Shown: in pieces, positions 52,006 through 61,092 of the stretch | Layout of the letters: every line of letters starts with the position of its first letter | Numbering within the stretch: position 1 is the first letter of the stretch | Notes under the pieces: model-generated | What the model was told of the DNA's origin: nothing | The model's database searches: none | What the model saw: only the letters and a program-made list of their open reading frames with translations | Source of the DNA: GCA-2401155 sp045047085 | GTDB lineage: Bacteria; Pseudomonadota; Alphaproteobacteria; Rhizobiales; Rhizobiaceae | Assembly (NCBI GenBank): GCA_045047085.1 | Contig: JASFYT010000020.1 | Coordinates: 62,001-126,000 of the forward strand | DNA: 64,000 bases | Direction of reading: 5' to 3' | Translations under genes and position numbers: made by a program

Positions 52006-53778
52006 ATGGGAAAACGAAAACCAGTTTATGATGCATGGCACCCGGGGTTGGAATCAGAAATTCCGGGTGAACTTCTGCCGCTGGTTACACTATTTCGCCC
52101 TGAGAATTCTCACGTTAGCTATGGTGAAGCGCGTGAAATAAAGCAAATTTGCGGAATGGATGAGGCAGAGTTGATCCTGTTTCGGGTTGAGCGGTTGGTG
52201 GTGCATGAATTGCTCATCCGTGTGACAGCAGATTTCACAATTCCCGATGGTCCCAACTATGAAGACCTCGGCATTAATCTCCGTGCAATGGTTGCGACGA
52301 TTTTTGATCGTTATGTCAAACCTGAGATGGCGGTGGTTGACGCAGTTTTTAAATCTGTGTGTGATAATGCCAAGGAATATATGGATCAGCAGTTATCAAA
52401 GCGGATTTTTGAGCATTCTCATAATAAGCCTTCGAAGAAAAAAGATGCCTCGTTTTTTGGCAGGCTGTTTGGTGGAAGTTCATCCAGGAAAAGCACGAAG
52501 GTTATTTTAGAACTCCCGGAAATTGAAGCGATTGAATTCTGGCAGGGACAATTGAAGACCTGCGATATTCCATTGGAAAAAGCATGTATTTCTGCTCTGA
52601 TTAAAATTGTGGGTTCGATTGTCGGGCATCGTGGCCGAATTATTGCAGATAAGGATTTAATCATCCGTCTTGCGACCAATGTAGTTTGTAACAGCTATGG
52701 TAGCGAAAAAATTGGCGAGGCGCTTGCCCCGATGATTTCAAAGGCGATTGTTGCTGAAAAATATCGCCTTTTGCCGATGCAGGAAAAACCGGTTGTATTG
52801 AATGTAAAAGGTGCGTCAGCATCCGGTAAAAGTACCATTCGCCCCCAACAAAGGTTGTTGGCCGAAAACTTTGGTGTGCCATGGGAAGATTTTGCGCTGA
52901 TCAGCCCGGACTATTGGCGCAAACATCTTCTTGATTACGATTCTCTTGGTGAAGACTACAAATATGCTGCCATGCTTACAGGGCAGGAACTTGAAATCAT
53001 CGATAAGAAACTTGATCGTTATATGGCGCATAAGGCATCCCGAGGCCAGATGTCCCATCTTTTGATTGACAGGTTTCGTTTTGACAGTTTTTCTCTCGAT
53101 AGCGATGGCAGCAAGCTGCTGTCCCGTTTCGGGGACAAGATATTTATGTTTTTCATGGTGACGCCCCCTGAGGAAACCGTTGAACGTGCATGGCAACGGG
53201 GCATCAAGACCGGCCGCTATAAGGCTGTCGATGATTTGCTCTATCATAATGTCGAAGCTTTTACCGGTATGCCGGAACTGTTTTTTTCCTGGATATCAAC
53301 CGTCGATAAGCGTGTTCATTTCGAATTTCTCGATAATGATGTGGTGGAGGGTGAGGTTCCCAAAACATCGGCGTTTGGCTGGAACGATAAGATGACAATT
53401 CTTGACGTCAAGGTGATGATCGACATAGAGCGTTATCGCAAAGTGAATGTGGACGCCAGATCGCCAGCGCAAATCTTCGGTGCTACGGATATGAAGCCTG
53501 TCAACAATACTGATTATATCCAACGCTGTGCAGATGAAGTTTCGGAGATTCTGTTTGCCGATCAGAAAAGCGCATATGTTTATGCGCGGGTCGTCGAAGG
53601 CACGCTTGATTGGTGTGATCCAGAGTATATTGAAAAGCAGCCCCAACGTTCAGGGATAAAAGTTGCATTGGAGGCGTTGGGTTATTCTGGCAGGGCAGCC
53701 GGCAAAATAAGCGAATTTTCGGTTGTACCAATTGATGTGGAGAACGAGAAACGTTTCACGCTTGGCCGTTGGAAATAA
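52006..53778 (+). CDS. P-loop kinase (zeta-toxin/AAA-like) of unknown function
   Basis: A 590-residue protein. Residues 1-260 form a mostly helical domain of no recognised family, with a Lys-rich linker near residue 145. The second half is a nucleotide kinase with Walker A KGASASGKST (near 267-276), an ISPDYWRKHLLDYDSLGEDYK segment resembling the substrate region of zeta toxins (only ISPDYWRKHL is diagnostic), LLIDRFRFD as a possible Walker B, and a lid with AWQRGIKTGRYK. Zeta-type kinases phosphorylate UDP-N-acetylglucosamine, but no antitoxin is present. It starts 10 bases after tctA and is probably the last gene of the oxalate transcript. Confidence 0.7.
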   Translation: MGKRKPVYDAWHPGLESEIPGELLPLVTLFRPENSHVSYGEAREIKQICGMDEAELILFRVERLVVHELLIRVTADFTIPDGPNYEDLGINLRAMVATIFDRYVKPEMAVVDAVFKSVCDNAKEYMDQQLSKRIFEHSHNKPSKKKDASFFGRLFGGSSSRKSTKVILELPEIEAIEFWQGQLKTCDIPLEKACISALIKIVGSIVGHRGRIIADKDLIIRLATNVVCNSYGSEKIGEALAPMISKAIVAEKYRLLPMQEKPVVLNVKGASASGKSTIRPQQRLLAENFGVPWEDFALISPDYWRKHLLDYDSLGEDYKYAAMLTGQELEIIDKKLDRYMAHKASRGQMSHLLIDRFRFDSFSLDSDGSKLLSRFGDKIFMFFMVTPPEETVERAWQRGIKTGRYKAVDDLLYHNVEAFTGMPELFFSWISTVDKRVHFEFLDNDVVEGEVPKTSAFGWNDKMTILDVKVMIDIERYRKVNVDARSPAQIFGATDMKPVNNTDYIQRCADEVSEILFADQKSAYVYARVVEGTLDWCDPEYIEKQPQRSGIKVALEALGYSGRAAGKISEFSVVPIDVENEKRFTLGRWK

Positions 53779-53783
53779 AATTA

Positions 53784-54761
53784 TCAGAATTGAACCTGTT
53801 GTCCCATGCCTCGGGCATTTGCCTGTTCGGTGATATGGTGAGCTGATGCCAAATCCTGAGCGGTGACGCCGAGGGACCGGTATAGCGTGATATCGATTGT
53901 CCCAGTTCGCCCCGCCAAATTACCGGCAAGCACGCTTCCAATTTCACCCTTGATGTAGCCCTGAGTAATTTTGCCGGCGTCGATCATTTCTATGATCTCG
54001 CCTGCCTGAGCCAATGTTGAAGGTAGATAGTCCACCCAGATTTCGGCACGTTCGACCATTTTATCATCAATCTCGCGCTTGGTGGGGATGGATGATCCGA
54101 CAATATTTAAATGGGTGCCGGAAGCGATCCAGTCACCTAGCAGGATTGGGGTAGGGGATGCAGTAACGGTGCAGACGATGTCTGCTTTCTCTACCGCAGC
54201 CTGGATATTGTCACCTGAAGTCATTTTCAGGAACGGATATTTTTGTGCAGCTTTCTCGCAAAATGTAACTGCTTTTTGGGCAGAGCGTCCAGCAACGTGC
54301 AATTGCTTGATATCGCGTACGGACAGCATGGCATCGAGGTGGTGCTCTGCTTGCTCGCCATAACCGATGATGGTTAGGGAAGTGGCGTCTTCGCGGGCCA
54401 GAGCGCGGGTTGCAACACCGCTTGCGGCGGCGGTGCGAATTGCGGTCAGTAGGCTTGCATCCATCATTGCAACGGCCCCGCCGGTTTCGGAATCAAATAA
54501 AACCAATGCGCCACGATGGGATGAAAGTCCCTTGGCTGAATTGTCAGGAAACAGGCTGATTAATTTTACACCAAAACAAGCCGGATTACTAATTGCACCG
54601 GGCATAATTCCCATTCTGTTATTGCTGCCGATTGGAATGGCTGTGCGCAAAGGTAGGGTTGCACTACCCTTCGAGACATCAATCATCGTACGGTCGATCA
54701 CCTCAATTGCTTCCTTCATGGGAAGCAGAATTGCCACGTCTTCGTTACTTAATATGATCAC
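53784..54761 (-). CDS. Ornithine cyclodeaminase / mu-crystallin family reductase
   Basis: A 325-residue NAD(P)-binding protein. The nucleotide motif is TIIGYGEQAEHHLDAML, and the family segments LPLRTAIPIGSNNRMG and NIVGSSIPTKREIDD are clear. Members include ornithine cyclodeaminase, alanine dehydrogenase and cyclic imine (ketimine) reductases. It overlaps the upstream hydrolase gene by 4 bases and is the last gene of the TAXI-TRAP operon, so it probably handles an imine or amino acid produced by the DAO-family oxidase. Confidence 0.87.
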   Translation of the reverse strand: MIILSNEDVAILLPMKEAIEVIDRTMIDVSKGSATLPLRTAIPIGSNNRMGIMPGAISNPACFGVKLISLFPDNSAKGLSSHRGALVLFDSETGGAVAMMDASLLTAIRTAAASGVATRALAREDATSLTIIGYGEQAEHHLDAMLSVRDIKQLHVAGRSAQKAVTFCEKAAQKYPFLKMTSGDNIQAAVEKADIVCTVTASPTPILLGDWIASGTHLNIVGSSIPTKREIDDKMVERAEIWVDYLPSTLAQAGEIIEMIDAGKITQGYIKGEIGSVLAGNLAGRTGTIDITLYRSLGVTAQDLASAHHITEQANARGMGQQVQF

Positions 54762-55609
54762 AGGACACGTTCCTTGTCTGTGCCCCAGTCGGGACCGGTT
54801 ATATTGAGGCCCATCACTTGTTCCAGTAATGATGTGTATTCAGCAGGGCGTGCGAGATAAGGGAAATGCCCGCCATCGGTAAAACGATATTCCACTGAGG
54901 GAGCTAGGCGTGAGCGCACTGCTTCACGCATTTGAGGGGGAATTAACGGATCATCGTCGACATCGATTGTTATGATATGCACGGATTCTATCGCTGGTTC
55001 AGGCAGTTCTGGTCCGAATTTTAATGCAGAGAGGCGAGCACGTAATTCGTTTTCCAGAATCCGGCCACCTGCTTCCTGCAATAACAACTCCACTAGATCT
55101 GATTGATCAGGATGTGCTTTGGCCCAGCCTTCCAGGCCCGCGCCAATTCCGGCCCGCAGGGTATCAATCGGGGCAGTATTCAGATCAAGGACATATGGTG
55201 GGTTCTGGTTCAGTCCCTTCGTCGAATGTAGCGTATTGGCTGCGATCAGATGTGATATTCTTGCTGGGTGAGTTCCCGCGATAAATTGTGCCAGATAGCC
55301 ACCTAGGGAAGATCCAAGAATGGTTGCGGTCTCAATGTCTAATTGATCAAGTAGTTGGACCAAATCGTCTGCCCAGTCTTCAATGCTACCATTAGATGGG
55401 TAACTGACTGCTACAATGCGCAGGCGGTCTTTGAGCGCTACAATCTGATTCCAGAATATATCACCACGGCCCAACGTGCCGGGGATAAGCATCAATGCAG
55501 GACCATGTCCTACATCAAGAATGCCCCAGTCTCTGCCGTTCAGTATGACGCGCTTTTCAGCATACTCTGCTGAAAATGCATCGCGTGATACCATCATTGG
55601 ATTGGTCAT
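54758..55609 (-). CDS. Alpha/beta hydrolase
   Basis: A 283-residue hydrolase with the nucleophile elbow ILGSSLGGYLAQF, an acid residue in the DVDDDPLIPP segment and the catalytic His in DGGHFPYLARP. The oxyanion region is MLIPGTLGRGD. It lies between the FAD oxidase and cyclodeaminase-like genes. It probably cleaves an ester, lactone or amide bond in the imported substrate; the exact target is unknown. Confidence 0.85.
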   Translation of the reverse strand: MTNPMMVSRDAFSAEYAEKRVILNGRDWGILDVGHGPALMLIPGTLGRGDIFWNQIVALKDRLRIVAVSYPSNGSIEDWADDLVQLLDQLDIETATILGSSLGGYLAQFIAGTHPARISHLIAANTLHSTKGLNQNPPYVLDLNTAPIDTLRAGIGAGLEGWAKAHPDQSDLVELLLQEAGGRILENELRARLSALKFGPELPEPAIESVHIITIDVDDDPLIPPQMREAVRSRLAPSVEYRFTDGGHFPYLARPAEYTSLLEQVMGLNITGPDWGTDKERVL

Positions 55610-55627
55610 GTAAATGGGTCCTCGATG

Positions 55628-56761
55628 TTAGACTAGCCTTGTGCGGTGTGGGGAAAGAGCGGTTTTAGTCACTCCCTCTGCTACGACATCGTCTGGAATG
55701 TCATTTCCTTTTATCAAGGCGCTTGCAACCTGTGCCAAAGCGGGAGCAGACTGGATGCCGTAGCCTCCTTGTCCAACTAACCAGAAAAAACCCGGAACCT
55801 GCTCGTCAAATCCGCAAACGGGGCATTTATCTGCAACGAAACTACGCAGACCTGCCCATTTATGGTCGATACGCCGTATTGAAATATCGAAGGCTGTTTC
55901 GATACGATCAACACAAATTGCCACGTCCAGTTCGTCTGGTTGTGCGTCACAGGGCGGCGAAGGTGTTTCATCCGCAGGGGAAATCAACAATTTTCCAGCA
56001 TCGGGTTTCAGGTAGAATTGCTCTTCAATATCCACAGCCAATGGCCAGCGGTCAGGAGCTATTTCTGAGGGAGGTGAAATTAGCAATGCTGTGCGGCGCT
56101 TTGGAATCAGACCCACCGGTGTCGCACCCGCCATTTGTGCAAGCGTATCTCCCCATGCGCCGGTAGCATTGACTACGATGGGCGCGCTGACTTTGCCTTT
56201 TCTGGTATCCAGCCTCCAACAATTTCCGTCGTGGGTCATGGCTGTTACTTCTGCTTGGTTACGCAATATTCCCTTGGCGGCGCTGAATGTCTTCAAATAG
56301 TGTTGATGCAGAGCAGAGACATCGATATCGGCGGCCCCACTGTCTATCAACGCACCCGCAACATAACCGGGGCGCAACAATGGTAGAAAAGTTTGCGCAT
56401 CTTCAGGGCTGAGGAGTTTAACGGTGCCGCCTAACTCTTTATGAAAATCATTAAGAATATCCATCTGGTCAGCACGCGCCAAGAACATTGCTCCGCGGGG
56501 TTGTAGCAATGGATTGTTGACATACCGACTTTGTGGGTCATTGAAAAACTGCCATGAGGCTCGAGTCAGAGCTCGGATTACCGGTGGCCCATAGGATTTT
56601 GTGTATAGTGCTGCAGAGCGTCCGGTGGTGTGATAGCCGGGTTGGTCTTCTTTTTCCAATAGTAATACGCGAGCACCATCCACTAGTTCAGCGGCAACCG
56701 ATGCGCCGGCGATACCGGCACCGATCACGATAATATCGAATTTTTCTATCCGTGTTGTCAC
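55628..56761 (-). CDS. FAD-dependent oxidoreductase, DAO family
   Basis: A 377-residue flavoprotein with the FAD motif FDIIVIGAGIAGASVAAEL and the C-terminal FWLVGQGGYGIQSAPALA typical of glycine/D-amino acid oxidases (DadA/SoxB group). The start is GTG 56761, preceded by GGAG. It probably oxidises an amine or amino acid to an imine, matching the imine-reductase-like gene downstream in the operon. Confidence 0.88.
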   Translation of the reverse strand: MTTRIEKFDIIVIGAGIAGASVAAELVDGARVLLLEKEDQPGYHTTGRSAALYTKSYGPPVIRALTRASWQFFNDPQSRYVNNPLLQPRGAMFLARADQMDILNDFHKELGGTVKLLSPEDAQTFLPLLRPGYVAGALIDSGAADIDVSALHQHYLKTFSAAKGILRNQAEVTAMTHDGNCWRLDTRKGKVSAPIVVNATGAWGDTLAQMAGATPVGLIPKRRTALLISPPSEIAPDRWPLAVDIEEQFYLKPDAGKLLISPADETPSPPCDAQPDELDVAICVDRIETAFDISIRRIDHKWAGLRSFVADKCPVCGFDEQVPGFFWLVGQGGYGIQSAPALAQVASALIKGNDIPDDVVAEGVTKTALSPHRTRLV

Positions 56762-56827
56762 GATTTTATCTCCAATGTGTGGTGCTCCCGGTAAATCAAA
56801 TTACAAGGATTGAACCAGTCTCGTCCT

Positions 56828-58603
56828 TTAAATGAAGACAATTACCAATCCGGCGACAATCAATAGCAGCCTTACTGGAATAGCGCGATTGCTGATCAAT
56901 CCGTAGGATATGGCTGCCAATCCTGCTGCCAATTTTATAAACATTAAAAGTGCCATGACCGGAGAGTTAGTGAGATCAATAATTGCGGGATTGGCAATCA
57001 TTCCAAGCGGAATGATATATAGTCCGATCCCCAATGTCATTGATGTGAGAGCGACCTTAAGCCAGTTTTCGCCGACCATGCCAGCTGCGATAAATACGGC
57101 ACCACAAACTGGCGGAGTGATTGTGGAAAGGAGTGCAAACCAGAATACAAACAGATGGGCCAGTAAAGGTTCAAGACCTAGTTTTTGAAGGGCTGGGCCT
57201 GCCACTGATACACAAATAACATAAGCTGCTGTCGTCGGCACTTCCATGCCCAATATCAGGCAGGCAAGTGCTGTTAGAAGCAATGCCGGCCAAATCTGAT
57301 CGCCTCCTGCTGACAGAATGAGTGAAGTGATTTTGATGCCGAGCCCGGTTTGTGCGAGCACGCTAATTATTAGACCGGCGCATAATATGATTGAGGCAAT
57401 GACCGCAATTTGCTTGCCAGTGGCAAGGGCAACGGCCTCAAAGCGTGAGACTGTTCTTTTCCAATTTAGGGTGAGTTTAGCGTCAAAGAACAATAGGATA
57501 AATGCGGCAAGGATTGCGCCAGCCGCTGCGTATTGCGGGGTGTAGCCGCCATTAAACATGCGTTCCAGCAGCACAATAAACGGCACCAGGAAAAATGATG
57601 CGGTGACGAGTACTTGTTGGCGTGAGGGTTGTTGCTCTGCGGGTAAGGGCTGCAGATCATAGCGATCTGCGTAAGCATTAATGCCGACCCATACGGTGAA
57701 AAAATACAGGATGGCGGGCAAGAGCGCGGCCATCATAATTTGCGTATATGGGGTGCCTGTAAGTTCCACCATCACGAAAGCGCCGGCCCCCATTAAGGGC
57801 GGCATGATTTGTCCGCCAGAGGAGGCGACCGCCTCGACAGCCCCTGCCAATCTTGGTGGATAACCGAGCTTGGACATTGTTGGCAAGGTGATGGCACCGG
57901 TAGAGGCGACATTAGCCGATGCAGACCCTGATATTGAACCGAATAATGCCGATGAGAGGACCGAAACTTTGGCAGCGCCGCCTTTGAGATGGCCTGCGGC
58001 GGCCATAGCCAGATTCATAAACCCCTGACCTGCTTCGCCAGCATTGAGGGCAGCACCCATGATGACGAAAATCGCAACAATATTGACGGAAACGCCCGTC
58101 AGGCTTCCCCATAAGCCACCTTCAGCGACGGTGATTGTGCCTAGGAAACTCTCAACTGGCAATCCTGGATGGCCGAATTCTCCGGGTAAATAGGAACCCA
58201 GCAACCCGTAGGTAAGTGCGACCATGGTGATAATTGGCAAGGGCCATCCGATTGCTCGTCGTGCCATCTCCAGAACTGTAATGATCAAAGCGGCGGATAT
58301 CCAAATCTGTAGTTCGCCTTCAAGCGAACCATATTGATCGGAGAGAGCAGCTTCATAATAGACGATATAAAAACAACAAATCAGGCCGACAAGTGTGAAT
58401 ATCGCTCCGGTCCAGCGTGATATTTTTCCGGTAGCCAGAAAGATAAATACCCAAGGCAAAGCAAGCGCCATGTGCAGAGGGCGACTTACTAGATTTGGAA
58501 CAAGGCCGGAAAATATCAGCCAAATATGAAAGACGATAGAAAGACCGCCAAGGCCAACCCAGATTAGATGGGGCAGCCTTGGGGTTTGCTCGTTTTGGCT
58601 CAT
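56828..58603 (-). CDS. TRAP transporter fused permease (TAXI type)
   Basis: A 591-residue fusion of the small (DctQ) and large (DctM) TRAP membrane subunits, the usual form for TAXI systems. DctM marks include GSISGSASANVASTGAITLPTM, of which SGSASANVASTG is diagnostic, and GGQIMPPLMGAGAFVM. It is 28 bases downstream of the binding-protein gene. Confidence 0.92.
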   Translation of the reverse strand: MSQNEQTPRLPHLIWVGLGGLSIVFHIWLIFSGLVPNLVSRPLHMALALPWVFIFLATGKISRWTGAIFTLVGLICCFYIVYYEAALSDQYGSLEGELQIWISAALIITVLEMARRAIGWPLPIITMVALTYGLLGSYLPGEFGHPGLPVESFLGTITVAEGGLWGSLTGVSVNIVAIFVIMGAALNAGEAGQGFMNLAMAAAGHLKGGAAKVSVLSSALFGSISGSASANVASTGAITLPTMSKLGYPPRLAGAVEAVASSGGQIMPPLMGAGAFVMVELTGTPYTQIMMAALLPAILYFFTVWVGINAYADRYDLQPLPAEQQPSRQQVLVTASFFLVPFIVLLERMFNGGYTPQYAAAGAILAAFILLFFDAKLTLNWKRTVSRFEAVALATGKQIAVIASIILCAGLIISVLAQTGLGIKITSLILSAGGDQIWPALLLTALACLILGMEVPTTAAYVICVSVAGPALQKLGLEPLLAHLFVFWFALLSTITPPVCGAVFIAAGMVGENWLKVALTSMTLGIGLYIIPLGMIANPAIIDLTNSPVMALLMFIKLAAGLAAISYGLISNRAIPVRLLLIVAGLVIVFI

Positions 58604-58631
58604 GTTAGTTTGCCAAAAATTCGTTCCTGAT

Positions 58632-59591
58632 TTACTTCAAGCCGTCCGGAATTTTTACACCTGCTTCTTCGTAATATTTTACCGCACCTGCATGTAGTTT
58701 GCCGTAAACATTCGAAAGCATGTCAGGAGAAACACCGTTCCACCAAGCTGCTGCATTGCCCAGATCGGTTTTTTGTTCCCAATAGGTTTTGGTCAATGCA
58801 TAGGCTGTGGCTTCATCCATGGCGGTTGTTGTATGTGCAATAACCGGAAGCGATGTGGTGGTAATATCCTTGTCGACGCCTGCATAGGTGCCTGCAGGAA
58901 TTACCAGACGGGTACGTTTGGTTTTTTTAATCTGTTCATCGTCCAGAGAAAGTACATTTACGCCGGTGCTAGCGGCAGCTTCGATGACGTTTGGAGCCGG
59001 GAAGGAGCCGGCGGTGACGAAACCATCAATCTGTTTGTTTTTGAGAGCAGCAACGGCTGCATTCAGTTCAACATTTGCTAAGGTAACTTTGCCTTCAAGA
59101 CCAAAAAGCTTGAGATATTTAGCACCTTCACGCGCGCCAAAAGAACCTTTGCCAATCAGTATTGTCTTGCCTTCAAGATCGGCAAACTTTGAAATTCCGC
59201 TGTCTGAACGCACCACGAAGTGCATTGTAAGGGAGGGAATAGGGAAAAGGGCACGAATTTCATTAAATTTCGGGTCGGTTTTATCTTTAAACATGGCCTT
59301 GCCGGTTTGGGCAAGCCTAACCAAAACTGGCGGCGTGGTGAATACATAATTGCCGGAGCGTTTGGCGGATTCTTTTACGTTTTGGACAGAGCCTTGGCTT
59401 TCTTCAACGGTAACGATGATTTCGCCATTGGAACCTTTTTTTATGGCTTCAGCAATTTGTACAGCCATTTGATAATATGACGATGTGGTTTTTGCGGATT
59501 TGAAAGTTACGCGGGTTTCTGCCTGTGCGGGTAGGGTGGCAGCAAGGGCTATTGCTAGCGCCGTGGATAATCCGGCAATTTTAAATTTCAT
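58632..59591 (-). CDS. TAXI-family TRAP solute-binding protein
   Basis: A 319-residue periplasmic protein with a signal peptide (LSTALAIALAATLPAQAE) and TAXI features (SSYYQMAVQIAEAIKKG, LEGKTILIGKGSFGAREGAK). A strong AGGAG site precedes ATG 59591. It heads the five-gene operon. Known TAXI substrates include amino acids and related zwitterions, in line with the oxidase and reductase encoded downstream. Confidence 0.92.
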   Translation of the reverse strand: MKFKIAGLSTALAIALAATLPAQAETRVTFKSAKTTSSYYQMAVQIAEAIKKGSNGEIIVTVEESQGSVQNVKESAKRSGNYVFTTPPVLVRLAQTGKAMFKDKTDPKFNEIRALFPIPSLTMHFVVRSDSGISKFADLEGKTILIGKGSFGAREGAKYLKLFGLEGKVTLANVELNAAVAALKNKQIDGFVTAGSFPAPNVIEAAASTGVNVLSLDDEQIKKTKRTRLVIPAGTYAGVDKDITTTSLPVIAHTTTAMDEATAYALTKTYWEQKTDLGNAAAWWNGVSPDMLSNVYGKLHAGAVKYYEEAGVKIPDGLK

Positions 59592-59630
59592 AATTCTTCT
59601 CCTGAGTTGAAATAATTATTTTGTTTGATG

Positions 59631-59834
59631 TCATGTTAGCAAGTTTGTAGAGGCACTGCTATTAATTGCAATGACCTGTTCGGTGATAAATCTCTCGTTC
59701 TTGCTGGAAAGACGCGCTACATAATCTGCAACTGCCTCAATGAGGGCGGTTTGCCCCAGAGGTATTGCGTCAACAATGACAGGGTTACACTCCGGACCTG
59801 AAATTTCTCGATATATCGCTTTGAATTCAACGAG
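59631..59834 (-). pseudogene. C-terminal fragment of an unidentified gene
   Basis: A 67-codon open frame without any start codon. It contains GPECNPVIVDAIPLGQTALI and ends SSASTNLLT; a TAA lies immediately upstream in frame. The composition is protein-like, and the PVIVDA segment is faintly reminiscent of Asp/Glu-racemase-fold proteins, though I would not assign it. It is probably the tail of a gene lost from the operon's 5' flank. Confidence 0.35.
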
Positions 59835-59902
59835 TTATGTTACACGAACTATTGCGGGGTCCAAATTGATTTTGAACCGGTATCTCCAAAACAAAAGAAG
59901 AA

Positions 59903-60139
59903 CTATTCTTCTTTATCTGTGCTGGATGAGGCTAGTGTATGTATCCTGCCGGCCTCTACAAGGTCGTCTGAAATTCTTTTTTCCAAATCTAACAGGTCTT
60001 GTGGCAATGGCAGGTCAAAAGCGCGGAGTTCGTTTAACTTTTCCAGAACCCGTTCGTGCATTTCCCACTGGTCATGGGGTTGGTTTTCCATTTCACTTAA
60101 CAGTATAGATATTTCGGTCTTCAGGCGATCAAAGGCCAT
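59903..60139 (-). CDS. Small conserved-looking helical protein
   Basis: A 78-residue acidic, helical protein (MAFDRLKTEISILLSEMENQ; LNELRAFDLPLPQDLLDLEK). The start at 60139 has a very good site (TAGGAGACATACC). No family is recognised. It is divergent from the peroxiredoxin gene and sits in its upstream region. Confidence 0.65.
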   Translation of the reverse strand: MAFDRLKTEISILLSEMENQPHDQWEMHERVLEKLNELRAFDLPLPQDLLDLEKRISDDLVEAGRIHTLASSSTDKEE

Positions 60140-60294
60140 GGTATGTCTCCTAACATTGGTTATTATGCGCTGTGTAGGGATCAAATATGATGATCTGAAT
60201 CAATTGTTTTTCATGCAGGTGTGTATATATAACTTACATACAGGGAGTTCATACTCCAAATATAAGAATATACTTCATTAAAAGGGAAACGAGC

Positions 60295-60921
60295 ATGACA
60301 ATCAGAATTGGCGAAATCGCTCCAAATTTTAACGTAGAGACAACCGTTGGTAAGATAGATTTCCATGAATTTATTGGTGATAATTGGGTATTTTTCTTCA
60401 GCCATCCAGCCGATTTTACTCCGGTTTGCACCACAGAAATGGGACGTACGGCGCAACTTGCTGAAGCATTTGCGGAACGCGGTGTTAAACCGCTTGGCCT
60501 TTCTACAGATACAGTTGAAGAACACAAAAAATGGATAGCAGACGTTGATGATACTCAGAACACAACGCTCAAATTTCCAATAGTTGCGGACCCTGATTTG
60601 AAAGTAGCGAAGCTTTACGGGATGATCCATGGGGCTGAGAGTGAAACAGAGGCCGTGCGTTCCGTATTTATCATCGACCCCAACAAGAAAATGCGCCTGA
60701 CGATGACTTATCCGATGAATGTAGGTCGGAATTTTGATGAAATTATCCGGGTTATTGATGCACTGCAACTTGGCGATGAAAAAAGTATTGCAACGCCTGC
60801 CGATTGGCGTCCGGGGGATGAGGTTATCATTCCGCCATCCATCGATAATACGGTTGCCAAAGACCTCTTTCCACAAGGCTGGAATGAAATTCGACCATAT
60901 CTGCGTACAACGAAGGTCTGA
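60295..60921 (+). CDS. 1-Cys peroxiredoxin (Prx6-type)
   Basis: A 208-residue thiol peroxidase. The peroxidatic cysteine is in PADFTPVCTTEMG, preceded by the FFSH strand. There is no resolving cysteine in the usual C-terminal position, and the C-terminal arm (WRPGDEVIIPPSI) is typical of the Prx6 group. It is monocistronic, with its own terminator. Confidence 0.93.
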   Translation: MTIRIGEIAPNFNVETTVGKIDFHEFIGDNWVFFFSHPADFTPVCTTEMGRTAQLAEAFAERGVKPLGLSTDTVEEHKKWIADVDDTQNTTLKFPIVADPDLKVAKLYGMIHGAESETEAVRSVFIIDPNKKMRLTMTYPMNVGRNFDEIIRVIDALQLGDEKSIATPADWRPGDEVIIPPSIDNTVAKDLFPQGWNEIRPYLRTTKV

Positions 60922-60960
60922 GTGCTGAACAGTACTTTGACTAAGAGAAACTGACATTAA

Positions 60961-60999
60961 ACGGGGCACCTCCTTATTGTGGGTGACCCGTTCTTTTTT
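60961..60999 (+). terminator. Intrinsic terminator of the peroxiredoxin gene
   Basis: The stem ACGGG-G-CACC / GGTG-A-CCCGT (one internal mismatch) is followed by TCTTTTTT, 40 bases after the stop. Confidence 0.85.
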
Positions 61000-61092
61000 G
61001 GATTTGGATTAAGCCAAAATATATGACGATTAAGTGATTCTCCTATTCGCTATATGATGGGTGTGATTGCGGGTTTTTGAAGTTGAATGGTG

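Noticed and set aside
52006..53778. Zeta toxin of a toxin-antitoxin system
   Set aside because: It is twice the size of a zeta toxin, has no epsilon-type antitoxin neighbour, and lies at the end of a metabolic operon.
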